DNA of 64,000 nucleotides from Methylosinus sp. Sm6. Lineage in GTDB: Bacteria; Pseudomonadota; Alphaproteobacteria; Rhizobiales; Beijerinckiaceae. This document shows, piece by piece, positions 35,126 to 44,142 of this stretch. The notes under the pieces are model-generated. The model was not told the DNA's origin and did not search any database. It worked only from the letters and a program-made list of their open reading frames with translations. Location of the stretch: assembly GCF_019802345.1 (NCBI RefSeq), contig NZ_JAINDZ010000003.1, positions 62,001 to 126,000 of the forward strand, read 5' to 3'. Each line of letters opens with the position of its first letter. The stretch's first letter is position 1. The translations under genes were made by a program, and so were the position numbers.

Positions 35126-36172
35126 ATGAAAACTGATGAATTTCTAGGCGAGAGTGCGGGAGCCACGCCTTTGCGCATCGGTTCGCTTCATCTCTCCGGG
35201 CGCACGCTGCTCGCGCCCATGGCCGGCGTGACGGATCCCGCCATGCGTCGGATCGCGCTGCGCTTCGGCGCTTCGGCGGCGGTCGGCGAGATGGTCGGGG
35301 CGAGCGCGCTCGCGCGCGGCGATCTCGAGGCCCGCCAGCGGCTCGACAGCGCCGGGCTCGACGCGCATGTCGTGCAGATCGCGGCGCGGGACTCGGCTGC
35401 GATCGCCGAGACGGCGCGCCGCGCCGAGGCGGCCGGGGCGAAGCTCATCGACATCAACATGGGCTGCCCATGCAAAAGAGTGACCGGCGGCCTCGCCGGC
35501 TCGGCGCTGATGCGCGATCCGCCGCTCGCCGCCGCCCTGGTGAGCGCCGCGGTCGGAGCGGTGAGCGTTCCGGTCAGCGTCAAGATGAGGCTCGGCTGGG
35601 ACGACGCCTCGCGCAACGCGCCGGAGGTGGCGCGCCTCGTGGAGAGCGAGGGCGCGGCAATGGTGACGGTGCACGGCCGCACGCGCGCGCAATTCTACGA
35701 GGGCAGAGCCGACTGGCGCGCCATCGCCGAGGTCAAGCGCTCGCTGCGCATTCCGGTCGTCGCCAATGGCGATTGCGCGAGCCCTGAAGACGCCGCACTG
35801 ATGCTGGAAAGGTCCGGCGCCGACGCGGTCATGATCGGCCGGGCCGCGCTCGGCCGGCCCTGGCTCGTCGGCGAGGTCGCGCATTTTCTGGCCACCGGAC
35901 GTCGCCGGCCGGAGCCGGGGCGCGCGGCGCGGCTCGAGGCGGCGCTCGAGCATCTCGACGGCTTGCTCACGCTGATGGGCGAAGCCGCCGGGCTGCGCCA
36001 CGCGCGCAAGCATCTCGCAGCCTACGCCGATCATGCGCCGGACGACGGCGCCGGCGAGCGGCAGACGCTGCGCCGCGCCCTCGTCGGCGCGACGAACGCC
36101 GAGGAGGCGAAGCGGCTGCTCGCGCGGCTGTTCGCGCTGGATGCGCCATGCGAGACTGCGCCGGCGTGCTGA
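35126..36172 (+). CDS. dusB: tRNA-dihydrouridine synthase DusB (NifR3)
   Basis: A 348-residue FMN enzyme that reduces uridines in tRNA. It has LLAPMAGVTDPAMRR at the N-terminus, the catalytic cysteine C114 in DINMGCPCKRVTGG, VTVHGRTRAQFYEG, and the phosphate-binding VVANGDCASPEDA and GRAALGRPWL. It is the first gene of the ntr cluster, as in Rhodobacter nifR3-ntrB-ntrC. The ATG at 35126 has no Shine-Dalgarno sequence and lies nine bases after the -10 box, so translation may be leaderless. Longer in-frame readings lack support. Confidence 0.94.
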   Translation: MKTDEFLGESAGATPLRIGSLHLSGRTLLAPMAGVTDPAMRRIALRFGASAAVGEMVGASALARGDLEARQRLDSAGLDAHVVQIAARDSAAIAETARRAEAAGAKLIDINMGCPCKRVTGGLAGSALMRDPPLAAALVSAAVGAVSVPVSVKMRLGWDDASRNAPEVARLVESEGAAMVTVHGRTRAQFYEGRADWRAIAEVKRSLRIPVVANGDCASPEDAALMLERSGADAVMIGRAALGRPWLVGEVAHFLATGRRRPEPGRAARLEAALEHLDGLLTLMGEAAGLRHARKHLAAYADHAPDDGAGERQTLRRALVGATNAEEAKRLLARLFALDAPCETAPAC

Positions 36173-36232
36173 TCCTGTCCATTCCGCCGGGCGGAACGCC
36201 CGAGGCTGCGTAAACGAGTGCGAGGAGACGAC

Positions 36233-37495
36233 ATGACGGCCGAATCCAATCCGCACAAGCGGCGGAGCGCGCTTCCGCCTCCGCTCGGGGCGCGCCTGCG
36301 GGTCATCTCCGAGGAGAACCGCTCCTGCATTCTCGAGGCTCTGCCCAGCATAATCCTGGCCATTCGGGCGGACGGAGTGATCGCCGACGCCAATGCCGCG
36401 GCCGAGGCGTTCTTCGAGATCGGCAAGCCGATCCTCATCGGCCAGGAGCTCGCCCGGCTGCTCGCTTTCGGCTCGCCGCTGCTTGCGCTCATTGACCAGG
36501 TGCGCGAGCGCGCGGCCGCGATCAATGAATATCGCATCGACCTCGGACGGCCGGGCGTCGACGGCGACCGTCGCGTCGATGTGCATTGCGCCCCGCTGCC
36601 GGACAGCGACGGCGGCGTGCTGGTGGTGCTGCAGGAGCGCACGATTGCCGATAAAATAGACAGGCAGTTGACCCATAGGGGGGCGGCCCGCTCGGTTTCG
36701 GGGCTCGCCTCCATGCTCGCGCACGAAATCAAGAATCCGCTGTCCGGCATCAGGGGCGCCGCGCAATTGCTGGAGAGCTCGGTCGGCGACGAGGACCGGG
36801 CGCTGACGCGCCTCATCTGCGACGAGACCGACCGCATCGTGCGCCTCGTCGATCGGATGGAGGTGTTCTCCGATCAGCGCCCGCCGGAGCGCGACAAGGT
36901 CAATATCCATATCGTGCTCGACCATGTGAAGCGGGTGGCGCGCAGCGGCTTCGCCCGTCATATTCGCTTCATCGAGAATTACGATCCCTCGCTCCCGCCG
37001 GTCGCGGCGAGTCGCGACCAGCTCATCCAGGTGTTCCTCAATCTGGTGAAGAACGCCGCCGAGGCGATCGGCGACGCGGTCGACGGCGAGATCGAGCTTT
37101 CGACCGCGTTTCGGCCGGGCGTGAGCCTTCGGACCATGGGCGAGGGACGGCCGGTCGGGCTTCCGCTCGAGTTCTGCGTTCGCGACAACGGCCGCGGCGT
37201 TCCCGAGGACATTGCCGCGCATCTGTTCGACCCCTTCGTCACCACCAAATCCTCGGGCAGTGGCCTCGGACTTGCACTGGTGGCCAAGATCGTGAATGAC
37301 CACGGCGGCATCGTCGAATGCGAATCTCACCCGAGGCGAACCACTTTCCGTATCCTCATGCCCATGTATCGCAAAGAAGACCCTCGCAAGGACGAGCATC
37401 GCAAGGACGACGACAAGCGCGCCGACGAGCGCCGCGCGAGGAGGCCCTCCGCCGCCGACACGGACGAGCGGTCGCCAAAAGACCGCCGCTCATGA
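36233..37495 (+). CDS. ntrB: Nitrogen-regulation sensor kinase NtrB
   Basis: A 420-residue soluble kinase. A PAS domain (about 30-140) precedes the HisKA domain with H164 ([15 protein letters not shown]), and the ATPase domain has [18 protein letters not shown] and GSGLGLAL. NtrB phosphorylates NtrC when GlnB signals low nitrogen. GAGGAG at 36222-36227 precedes ATG 36233. The last ~45 residues ([19 protein letters not shown]) form an unusual highly charged tail. It follows dusB by 60 bases and precedes ntrC by 25. Confidence 0.95.
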   Translation: MTAESNPHKRRSALPPPLGARLRVISEENRSCILEALPSIILAIRADGVIADANAAAEAFFEIGKPILIGQELARLLAFGSPLLALIDQVRERAAAINEYRIDLGRPGVDGDRRVDVHCAPLPDSDGGVLVVLQERTIADKIDRQLTHRGAARSVSGLASMLAHEIKNPLSGIRGAAQLLESSVGDEDRALTRLICDETDRIVRLVDRMEVFSDQRPPERDKVNIHIVLDHVKRVARSGFARHIRFIENYDPSLPPVAASRDQLIQVFLNLVKNAAEAIGDAVDGEIELSTAFRPGVSLRTMGEGRPVGLPLEFCVRDNGRGVPEDIAAHLFDPFVTTKSSGSGLGLALVAKIVNDHGGIVECESHPRRTTFRILMPMYRKEDPRKDEHRKDDDKRADERRARRPSAADTDERSPKDRRS

Positions 37496-37520
37496 TGACA
37501 TTCCGCTGGAGACGATGCCG

Positions 37521-38996
37521 ATGACGCACGGCGAGATATTGGTCGCCGACGACGACGCCGCGATTCGCACGGTCGTAGCGCAGGCGCTTTCGCGCGCCGG
37601 CTATGAGGTGCGCACCACGGGGACCGCCGCGACCCTCTGGCGCTGGGTGCAATCGGGGGAGGGCGATCTCGTCGTCACCGATGTGGTGATGCCCGACGAG
37701 AACGCCTTCGAGCTTCTCCCGCGCATCAAGAAGCTGCGCCCCGATCTGCCGATCATCGTCATGAGCGCGCAGAACACGTTCATGACCGCCATCCGCGCCT
37801 CCGAGCGTGGCGCCTATGATTATCTTCCAAAACCCTTCGACCTGAAGGAGCTGGTCGGCATCGTCGGCCGCGCCATGGCCGAGCCGCGCAAGAAGGGCGA
37901 GCTCGACGGTCCGGACGAGATGGAGGGCATGCCGCTGGTCGGCCGCTCGCCCGCCATGCAGGAGATCTATCGCTCGCTGGCGCGGCTGATGCAGACCGAT
38001 CTCACCGTCATGATCAACGGCGAGTCCGGCACCGGCAAGGAGCTGGTCGCCCGCGCTCTGCACGACTACGGCAAGCGCAAGAAGGGCCCGTTCGTCGCCA
38101 TCAATATGGCGGCCATACCTCGCGATCTCATCGAGAGCGAGCTGTTCGGCCATGAGAAGGGCTCGTTCACCGGCGCTAATCAACGCTCGATCGGCCGTTT
38201 CGAGCAGGCCGAGGGCGGCACTTTGTTCCTCGACGAGATCGGCGACATGCCGATGGAGGCGCAGACGCGGCTGCTGCGCGTGCTGCAGCAGGGCGAATAT
38301 ACCACCGTCGGCGGCCGCACGCCGATCAAGACCAATGTCCGCATCATCGCCGCCACCAACAAGGATCTGCGCACGCTGATCCAGCAGGGCCTGTTTCGCG
38401 AGGACCTTTATTTCCGCCTCAACGTCGTGCCGTTGCGCCTGCCGCCGCTGCGCGAGCGCACCGAGGACGTTCCCGATCTCGTGCATCACTTCTTCAAGGT
38501 CGCGGCCAGCGAGGGCCTGCCGCAGAAATATATCGAGCAGGCGGCGCTCGACCGGATGAAGCGCTACCGCTGGCCGGGCAATATTCGCGAGCTCGAAAAT
38601 CTGATCCGCCGGCTCGCTGCTCTGCATCCGCAGGAGGTGATCACCGAGGCGGTGGTGGAGCTCGAGCTCGAGCATGAGATGCGCCAGGCGGCGCCCGGGG
38701 ACCGCGCGCCCACCGCCGCGGCCGGCGGCGAGCGGCCGATCGACAAGGATGTGACGCTCTCGACCTCGGTCGAGCAGCATCTCGCCAAGCTGTTCCGCGA
38801 TCATGGCGAGCGCCTGCCGCCGCCGGGCCTCTATCATCGCGTGATCCGCGAGATCGAGGTGCCGCTGATCTCGGCCGCCCTGGCGGCGACGCGCGGCAAT
38901 CAGATCAAGGCCGCGGAGCTGCTCGGCCTCAACCGCAACACGCTGCGCAAGAAGGTCAACGACCTCGACATCCGGCTGATGCGCTCGCCGAGGTAA
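37521..38996 (+). CDS. ntrC: Nitrogen-regulation response regulator NtrC
   Basis: A 491-residue sigma-54 activator. The start at 37521 places the phosphorylated aspartate at D54 ([11 protein letters not shown]), the number known for NtrC; ATG 37515 is also possible. The AAA+ domain has Walker A GESGTGKE, the sigma-54 contact loop GSFTGA in place of [15 protein letters not shown], and an R-finger region. A C-terminal Fis-type helix-turn-helix ([16 protein letters not shown]) binds DNA. It activates genes for nitrogen scavenging. The cluster is interrupted directly downstream by an opposing toxin-antitoxin pair. Confidence 0.96.
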   Translation: MTHGEILVADDDAAIRTVVAQALSRAGYEVRTTGTAATLWRWVQSGEGDLVVTDVVMPDENAFELLPRIKKLRPDLPIIVMSAQNTFMTAIRASERGAYDYLPKPFDLKELVGIVGRAMAEPRKKGELDGPDEMEGMPLVGRSPAMQEIYRSLARLMQTDLTVMINGESGTGKELVARALHDYGKRKKGPFVAINMAAIPRDLIESELFGHEKGSFTGANQRSIGRFEQAEGGTLFLDEIGDMPMEAQTRLLRVLQQGEYTTVGGRTPIKTNVRIIAATNKDLRTLIQQGLFREDLYFRLNVVPLRLPPLRERTEDVPDLVHHFFKVAASEGLPQKYIEQAALDRMKRYRWPGNIRELENLIRRLAALHPQEVITEAVVELELEHEMRQAAPGDRAPTAAAGGERPIDKDVTLSTSVEQHLAKLFRDHGERLPPPGLYHRVIREIEVPLISAALAATRGNQIKAAELLGLNRNTLRKKVNDLDIRLMRSPR

Positions 38997-39098
38997 CCAA
39001 TGTCGCGTCGTCGGCCTTTCAACTGTTGGTCGGCGTCGGTTCCGGCAAAACGGATACGCTGATACGATCACGCGCCGGCGGGCGTTTCGCCGGCTGCG

Positions 39099-39398
39099 TC
39101 ACTCCTTCGGGTACAGCAATGGCTCATAGTCCATCGCGCCATGCAGCACATGGATGACCTCGACGGTTTCAGTCCCGATCCGGTAGAAGATCAGATAATT
39201 GCCGTGGACGCGGCGGCGAATGCCGGCGTGCTCGTAGCGCGGCGCGAGAGGAAATCGCTTCGACATGGCGCCGAGTCCCTCGCACGCCTCCCGAAGCTCC
39301 TCCATGAAGGAAACGGCCCTCATGGGGCTTTCTTCGGCGATATGCTCGCCGATCGCTTCGATGTCGGCTTCGGCCTGCTCGGTAATAACGACGATCAT
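39099..39398 (-). CDS. parE: ParE/RelE-type toxin
   Basis: A 99-residue protein with the ParE/RelE fold pattern: VITEQAEADIEAIGEHIAEE at the N-terminus, then RFPLAPRYEHAGIRRRVHGNYLIFYRI and a closing VIHVLHGAMDYE. ParE toxins usually inhibit gyrase and RelE types cleave mRNA; sequence alone does not decide, but the paired antitoxin is ParD-like. Its start overlaps the antitoxin stop by four bases. It converges on ntrC, with a hairpin at 39074-39094 between them. Confidence 0.88.
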   Translation of the reverse strand: MIVVITEQAEADIEAIGEHIAEESPMRAVSFMEELREACEGLGAMSKRFPLAPRYEHAGIRRRVHGNYLIFYRIGTETVEVIHVLHGAMDYEPLLYPKE

Positions 39399-39658
39399 CG
39401 GCCCTCGGCTTGCGCCTTGGCCCTGAATTTCGCCTCCAGCCGGTCGAAGACGGCGCCCGCGGGCTTGGCGCGCCCGGCGTCGGCGTCTGCGACGCCTCGG
39501 GCAATCGAGGCGTCCAAAGCGGCAAGACGCGCCTCTCTCTCCTGGATGAGGCGAACCCCCTCCCGTAAAACCTCGCTCTTCGAGTTATAGCGGCCTGAGG
39601 CTACCAGTTGGACGACGAACGCCTCCAATTGGCTTCCCAAGTCTGCGCTGATGGCCAT
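39395..39658 (-). CDS. parD: ParD-type antitoxin
   Basis: An 87-residue protein with an N-terminal ribbon-helix-helix (SADLGSQLEAFVVQLVASGR, then SKSEVLREGVRLIQERE) of the ParD/CopG class, and a C-terminal tail (FDRLEAKFRAKAQAE) that should wrap the toxin. It leads the two-gene operon. AAAGGG precedes the ATG, and two 22-base direct repeats just upstream are likely its own operator. The pair sits between ntrC and ntrY, genes usually adjacent in relatives. Confidence 0.87.
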   Translation of the reverse strand: MAISADLGSQLEAFVVQLVASGRYNSKSEVLREGVRLIQEREARLAALDASIARGVADADAGRAKPAGAVFDRLEAKFRAKAQAEGR

Positions 39659-39662
39659 GGCG

Positions 39663-39708
39663 CGACCCTTTCCATATAGGAACTCACGACCCTTTCCATA
39701 CAGAAACT
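39663..39708 (-). promoter_or_regulatory. Direct-repeat operator of the parDE module
   Basis: Two 22-base repeats, starting at 39663 and 39687 and identical at 20 positions (CGACCCTTTCCATA...AACT), lie 24 bases apart, with an inner TTCC-N5-GGAA dyad in the proximal copy. The proximal one overlaps the parD ribosome site. This layout fits co-operative binding of a ribbon-helix-helix antitoxin for autorepression. Confidence 0.7.
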
Positions 39709-39901
39709 AATGTCATAGGCCAATAACTGTTATCAAATCGGTTCTGGCAGGCGCGTCGCGGCCGCCGATCGCCTCACCCTCGTCATCGACCCTCGGGCGA
39801 TCTGACCAACCTCGGCAGGCTCCGCTTCCGCCACGACGCAAGGCGACCAAATTTATTGCGGCGCGGACCTCGGGGCGATGCTGCGCGAGCGCCGCGCCTG
39901 A

Positions 39902-39930
39902 TTGATTCGACTTCTATCGCGACCTATACA
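39902..39930 (+). promoter_or_regulatory. Promoter of ntrY giving a probably leaderless mRNA
   Basis: TTGATT (39902-39907), a 17-base spacer and TATACA (39925-39930) are followed by five bases and then the ntrY ATG at 39936. The A of the ATG is where transcription should start. No Shine-Dalgarno sequence is present. Confidence 0.65.
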
Positions 39931-39935
39931 GGCGC

Positions 39936-42182
39936 ATGTCCACAGCGGGAGACAGAGACCAAACCGCGTCGCCCGCGCCGGCATGGCGCGCGCTGCGTTT
40001 GTGGTTCGGGCCGATCGCCGTGGTCGGCGCTGTCGCCTGCGCGCTCGCCACTTTTTTCATTCTGGCGGAGCTCTCGCCGATCGCGCCGACCGGCGACGTC
40101 GTCTTCGTGCTCTTCCTCGTCGACGCGGTGGCGCTGGTCCTGCTCGCCGCGCTGGTGGTCGCCAAGGCCGGCGCCTTGATCAGCGCCTGGCGTCGCGGCG
40201 AGGCGGCGGCGGGACTCCACATCCGCATCGTCGGTTTTTTTTCCGTGCTGGCGCTGGCGCCGGCGATCATTCTGGCGATCGTCGGCTCGATCACCCTCGA
40301 GCGCGCGCTCAATCCCAAATTCCTGGCGATGGTCAAGACCTCGGTCCACAGCACGGCCGAGGCGGCGCGCGTGTTCCGCGAGACGCAATGCCGCTCGCTG
40401 CTGCAGGAGGCGCAGCTCTCCGCCTCCGATCTCGACCGCGCCCGCGCCATGTTCAACGCCGACCGCGGCCTTTTTCATGAATTCTTCGCCTCGCGCGCGC
40501 GCTTCCTCGGCTTTTCCGTCGCCGCCATCGTCACCACGAAGGGCGAGATCGTCGAGCGCGTCGACGTGTCGCAAGACGGCTCGGCGATCGTCATCGCGCC
40601 GCCGCAGGCGGATTTCGACGATGCGCGCAGGGGCGAGCCCTTGTGCCTCGTCATCGACGAGGGCCGCACCTTCGTCGCGCTGCGGCCGCTGTCGTCCTAT
40701 CCCGACACCTTTCTCTATGCGACGCGCCCGGTCGATCCCTTCGGCGTGCAATTCCCCGAGCAGGCGGCGAGCCTCATCGCCACTTATGACGCTTTCGACG
40801 CCTATCGCGGCGCGGTGAAGAAGGCCTTCGTCGTGATGTATGCGCTGCTGGCGATGATCATGCTGCTGTCTGCGGTCTGGGTCGGACTCGATTTCGCCAA
40901 CAGGCTCGTCGCGCCGATCCGCGCGCTGATCGCCGCGACCGATCAGGTCTCGGCCGGCAATCTCGACGTGCGCGTCGAGGTCGAGCGCTCGCAGGGCGAT
41001 CTCGCCCATCTCGGCGACGTATTCAACAATATGACCACCGAGCTGGAGCAGCAGCAGCGGCGGCTGATCTCGGCCAATCGCCAGATCGACGAGCGCCGCC
41101 GCTTCACCGAGGCGGTGCTGTCGGGCGTGCCCGCCGCGGTGATCGGCATCGACGCCGAGGGACGGATCAATGTGCTGAACCGCTCCGCCGAGGAGCTGCT
41201 GGTCGGCGGGCAGAAGAGCGCCGCCGCCGCCGCGATCGGCAAGCCGGCGGCCGAAGCGATGCCGGAAATCGCGCCCATCCTCGCCGATGCGATCGAGGCC
41301 TTTCCGCGCGCCATCCAGCGCCAGATCATGATCCGGCGCGGCGGCAAGGAGCTGACCTTGGCGGTCCGCGTCACCTCGGCGGCGACAGAGGAGGGGGGCT
41401 CGGATTTCGTGGTGACGCTCGACGACATCACCGATCTCGTCGTCGCGCAGCGCACATCGGCCTGGGCCGACGTCGCGCGCCGGATCGCCCATGAGATCAA
41501 GAATCCGCTGACGCCGATCCAGCTCTCGGCCGAGCGCCTGAAGCGCAAATACGGAAAGCACATCGCCATCGATCGCGACATCTTCGACCAATGCACCGAC
41601 ACGATCGTGCGGCAGGTCGACGACATCAAGCGCATGGTCGACGAATTTTCCTCCTTCGCGCGCATGCCCAAGGCGCGTCCCGAGCGCGACGACCTCTGCG
41701 AATGCGTGCGGCAGGCGGCCTTTCTGCAGCGCGTCGCCCATAATGACGTCGAGATCGCCTTGCGCCTGCCGGACGCGCCGACGCCCGCCTTCTTCGACCG
41801 CAGGCTGCTGTCGCAGGCGCTCACCAATATCGTGAAGAATGCGGCGGAGAGCATCGCCGCGCGCGACGAATCCGCCGCCCAGGAGCCGAAGCGCATCGAG
41901 ATCGACCTCACGGCGCGCGACGGCCTGGCGCAGATCGATGTGATCGACAATGGCAAGGGCTTTCCGGCCTTCAACCGCCAGCGCCTGCTCGAGCCTTATA
42001 TGACGACGCGGGCGGAAGGCACCGGCCTCGGCCTGCCTATTGTCGCCAAGATCATCGAAGACCATGGCGGACGGCTCGAATTGCTCGATGCGCCCTCGGG
42101 CAGGGGCGCTTGCGTGCGCCTGCTGCTGCCGCTCGGCGGGGAGCCCGCGCGAGAGGAGCCGGCGCCGGTCCGCGCCACCTGA
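39936..42182 (+). CDS. ntrY: Membrane sensor kinase NtrY
   Basis: A 748-residue kinase. Membrane helices lie at about 24-46, 54-76, 92-114 and 290-312, with a periplasmic region between the last two. HAMP (about 313-370), PAS (about 385-500) and a kinase core with H519 ([16 protein letters not shown]) follow, ending in the ATPase motifs NIVKNAAESI, IDNGKGFP and GTGLGLPI. NtrY works with NtrX in nitrogen, redox and envelope control. It has its own promoter at 39902, probably because the parDE module separates it from ntrBC. Confidence 0.95.
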   Translation: MSTAGDRDQTASPAPAWRALRLWFGPIAVVGAVACALATFFILAELSPIAPTGDVVFVLFLVDAVALVLLAALVVAKAGALISAWRRGEAAAGLHIRIVGFFSVLALAPAIILAIVGSITLERALNPKFLAMVKTSVHSTAEAARVFRETQCRSLLQEAQLSASDLDRARAMFNADRGLFHEFFASRARFLGFSVAAIVTTKGEIVERVDVSQDGSAIVIAPPQADFDDARRGEPLCLVIDEGRTFVALRPLSSYPDTFLYATRPVDPFGVQFPEQAASLIATYDAFDAYRGAVKKAFVVMYALLAMIMLLSAVWVGLDFANRLVAPIRALIAATDQVSAGNLDVRVEVERSQGDLAHLGDVFNNMTTELEQQQRRLISANRQIDERRRFTEAVLSGVPAAVIGIDAEGRINVLNRSAEELLVGGQKSAAAAAIGKPAAEAMPEIAPILADAIEAFPRAIQRQIMIRRGGKELTLAVRVTSAATEEGGSDFVVTLDDITDLVVAQRTSAWADVARRIAHEIKNPLTPIQLSAERLKRKYGKHIAIDRDIFDQCTDTIVRQVDDIKRMVDEFSSFARMPKARPERDDLCECVRQAAFLQRVAHNDVEIALRLPDAPTPAFFDRRLLSQALTNIVKNAAESIAARDESAAQEPKRIEIDLTARDGLAQIDVIDNGKGFPAFNRQRLLEPYMTTRAEGTGLGLPIVAKIIEDHGGRLELLDAPSGRGACVRLLLPLGGEPAREEPAPVRAT

Positions 42183-42209
42183 TCCGAGCCTCGTGAATGG
42201 TGAGAAGAA

Positions 42210-43577
42210 ATGGTCAGCGACATACTCATCGTCGATGATGAAGAAGACATCCGCGAGCTCGTCGCCGGCATTCTCGGCGACGAGGGCCATGGCGTGCGCA
42301 CGGCGAAGGATTCGGATTCGGCGCTGGCGGCGATCGAGGCGCGCCGGCCGCATCTCGTCTTTCTCGATATCTGGCTGCAGGGCTCGCGGCTCGACGGCAT
42401 GCAGGTGCTGGAGCAGATCCAGAAGCAGCACAAGGGCCTGCCCGTGGTGATGATCTCGGGCCACGGCAATATCGAGACCGCGGTCAGCGCTATCAAGCTC
42501 GGCGCCTATGACTTCATCGAGAAGCCGTTCAAGGCCGATCGGCTGGTGCTTGTCGCCGAGCGGGCGCTCGAAGCCTCGCAGCTGCGCCGCGAGGTCAGCG
42601 CGCTGCGACAGCGTTCCGGCGCCTCGGACCGCATCATCGGCGGCTCGCTTGCCGCCCATCAGCTGCAGCAGCTGATCGCCCGCGTCGCGCCGGTCAATTC
42701 GCGCGTGCTGATCACCGGCCGGCCGGGCTCCGGCAAGGAGCTCGCGGCGCGTTGCATCCACGCCGCCTCGCCGCGCGCCGACGGCCCCTTCGTCGTCATC
42801 AATGCGGCGACCATCACGCCCGACAACATGGAGGTCGAGCTGTTCGGCCGGGAAGAGGCGGACGGCGCCCGCAGGATCGGCGCGCTCGAGGAGGCCCATG
42901 GCGGCACGCTGTTCCTCGACGAGATCGCCGACATGCCCAAGGACACGCAGTCCAAGATCCTGCGCGTCCTCGTCGAGCAGCAGACGTTCCAGCGCGTCGG
43001 CGGCGCGACGCGCGTGCAGGTCGATGTGCGGATCATCTCGTCCTCGGCGCGCGATCTTCCCGCCGCGATCGAAGAGGGGACGCTGCGGGAGGATCTCTTC
43101 CATCGGCTGCAGGTGATGCCGATCCGCGTGCCCTCGCTCGCCGAGCGGCGCGAGGACATCCCCGAGCTCATCGATTATTTCATGGAGCAGCTCTCCGCGA
43201 CCACCGGCATGGCGCGCCGCAAGATCAGCTCCGACGCGCTCGCCGTGCTGCAATTGCACGACTGGCCCGGCAATATCCGTCAGCTGCGCAACAATGTGGA
43301 GCGGCTGATGATCCTCGCGCCCGGCGATTCCAGCGCCGAAATCACCGCGGACATGCTGCCGCCCGATGTCGGCGAGCTGGTGCCGGCCACCCCGGCGGGC
43401 GTGCGCGGCGAGAAGCTGATGAGCCTGCCGCTGCGCGAGGCGCGGGAAGTGTTCGAGCGGGAATATCTGATCGCTCAGCTCAACCGATTCAGCAATAATA
43501 TTTCACGTACGGCGGAATTCATCGGCATGGAGCGCTCGGCGCTGCACCGCAAGCTGAAGTCGCTTTCCATCGAATGA
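42210..43577 (+). CDS. ntrX: Response regulator NtrX (sigma-54-activator-like, no GAFTGA loop)
   Basis: A 455-residue regulator: receiver domain with D53 (VFLDIWLQGS), AAA+ domain with Walker A TGRPGSGKE and FLDEIADMP, and a C-terminal Fis-type helix-turn-helix (ISRTAEFIGMERSALHRKL). Where NtrC has GSFTGA, this protein reads FGREEADGARRIG, so it lacks the loop that contacts sigma-54; this is known for alphaproteobacterial NtrX. It therefore probably regulates sigma-70-type promoters. It starts 27 bases after ntrY. Confidence 0.94.
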   Translation: MVSDILIVDDEEDIRELVAGILGDEGHGVRTAKDSDSALAAIEARRPHLVFLDIWLQGSRLDGMQVLEQIQKQHKGLPVVMISGHGNIETAVSAIKLGAYDFIEKPFKADRLVLVAERALEASQLRREVSALRQRSGASDRIIGGSLAAHQLQQLIARVAPVNSRVLITGRPGSGKELAARCIHAASPRADGPFVVINAATITPDNMEVELFGREEADGARRIGALEEAHGGTLFLDEIADMPKDTQSKILRVLVEQQTFQRVGGATRVQVDVRIISSSARDLPAAIEEGTLREDLFHRLQVMPIRVPSLAERREDIPELIDYFMEQLSATTGMARRKISSDALAVLQLHDWPGNIRQLRNNVERLMILAPGDSSAEITADMLPPDVGELVPATPAGVRGEKLMSLPLREAREVFEREYLIAQLNRFSNNISRTAEFIGMERSALHRKLKSLSIE

Positions 43578-43860
43578 GGCGGGCGGGCTGCAAATCGCGG
43601 CGTTACAAGGCCTTGCGAAATTTTCCTATTGGCGGGCGCGCCGTTTGGCTCTAGTTGAGGCGCAGCTCGCCGTCGCAGTTGCGTCGCAACAGTCGGCCAC
43701 GATCCGCAGCGTCCGGCCGACGCCGTGAAAACCGCCGCGCCAGACTCGCAGCTTGCGCATCGCGCGCACGCGGTCTCTAATGCGGCGCCGGACGGCTTTT
43801 TGGATGGGACGTGAGCGGCGAAAGTCGCCCGGAAACGAAAAAAAGAGAACAGGATAGCCG

Positions 43861-44127
43861 ATGTCCTCGGAACGCGCGCAGAACCTGCAGGATACTTTTT
43901 TGAACTTCGTGAGAAAAAACAAGGTTCCGCTCACGATCTTCCTCGTCAATGGCGTCAAGCTTCAAGGCATTGTGACCTGGTTCGACAATTTTTGTCTCTT
44001 GTTGCGTCGCGACGGCCATTCGCAGCTCGTCTACAAACATGCGATCTCCACTATCATGCCCGGCCATCCGATCCATATGTTCGAGCCGGGCGACGATTCC
44101 GACGCCGCGCCGGAGAAGCAGCGCTAG
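43861..44127 (+). CDS. hfq: RNA chaperone Hfq
   Basis: An 88-residue Sm-like protein: [20 protein letters not shown], then [22 protein letters not shown] (Sm1) and [12 protein letters not shown] (Sm2, with the YKHA uridine pocket). It forms hexamers that pair small RNAs with mRNAs. AGGA lies six bases before the ATG. The 283-base gap after ntrX contains no gene that I can see, so hfq may have its own promoter there; hflX follows by 15 bases as in most relatives. Confidence 0.97.
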   Translation: MSSERAQNLQDTFLNFVRKNKVPLTIFLVNGVKLQGIVTWFDNFCLLLRRDGHSQLVYKHAISTIMPGHPIHMFEPGDDSDAAPEKQR

Positions 44128-44142
44128 ACCGCCGAGGATGGA

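Noticed and set aside
39841-39900. A short frame ending in CGADLGAMLRERRA just upstream of ntrY as a gene remnant
   Set aside because: Only about 14 codons look protein-like. There is no start or family support, and the region overlaps the ntrY promoter.
39924-43259. An 1111-residue open frame antisense to ntrY and ntrX
   Set aside because: In very GC-rich DNA the opposite strand of real genes is often stop-free. Here the plus strand has clear kinase and regulator motifs, and the antisense product has no recognisable domain.
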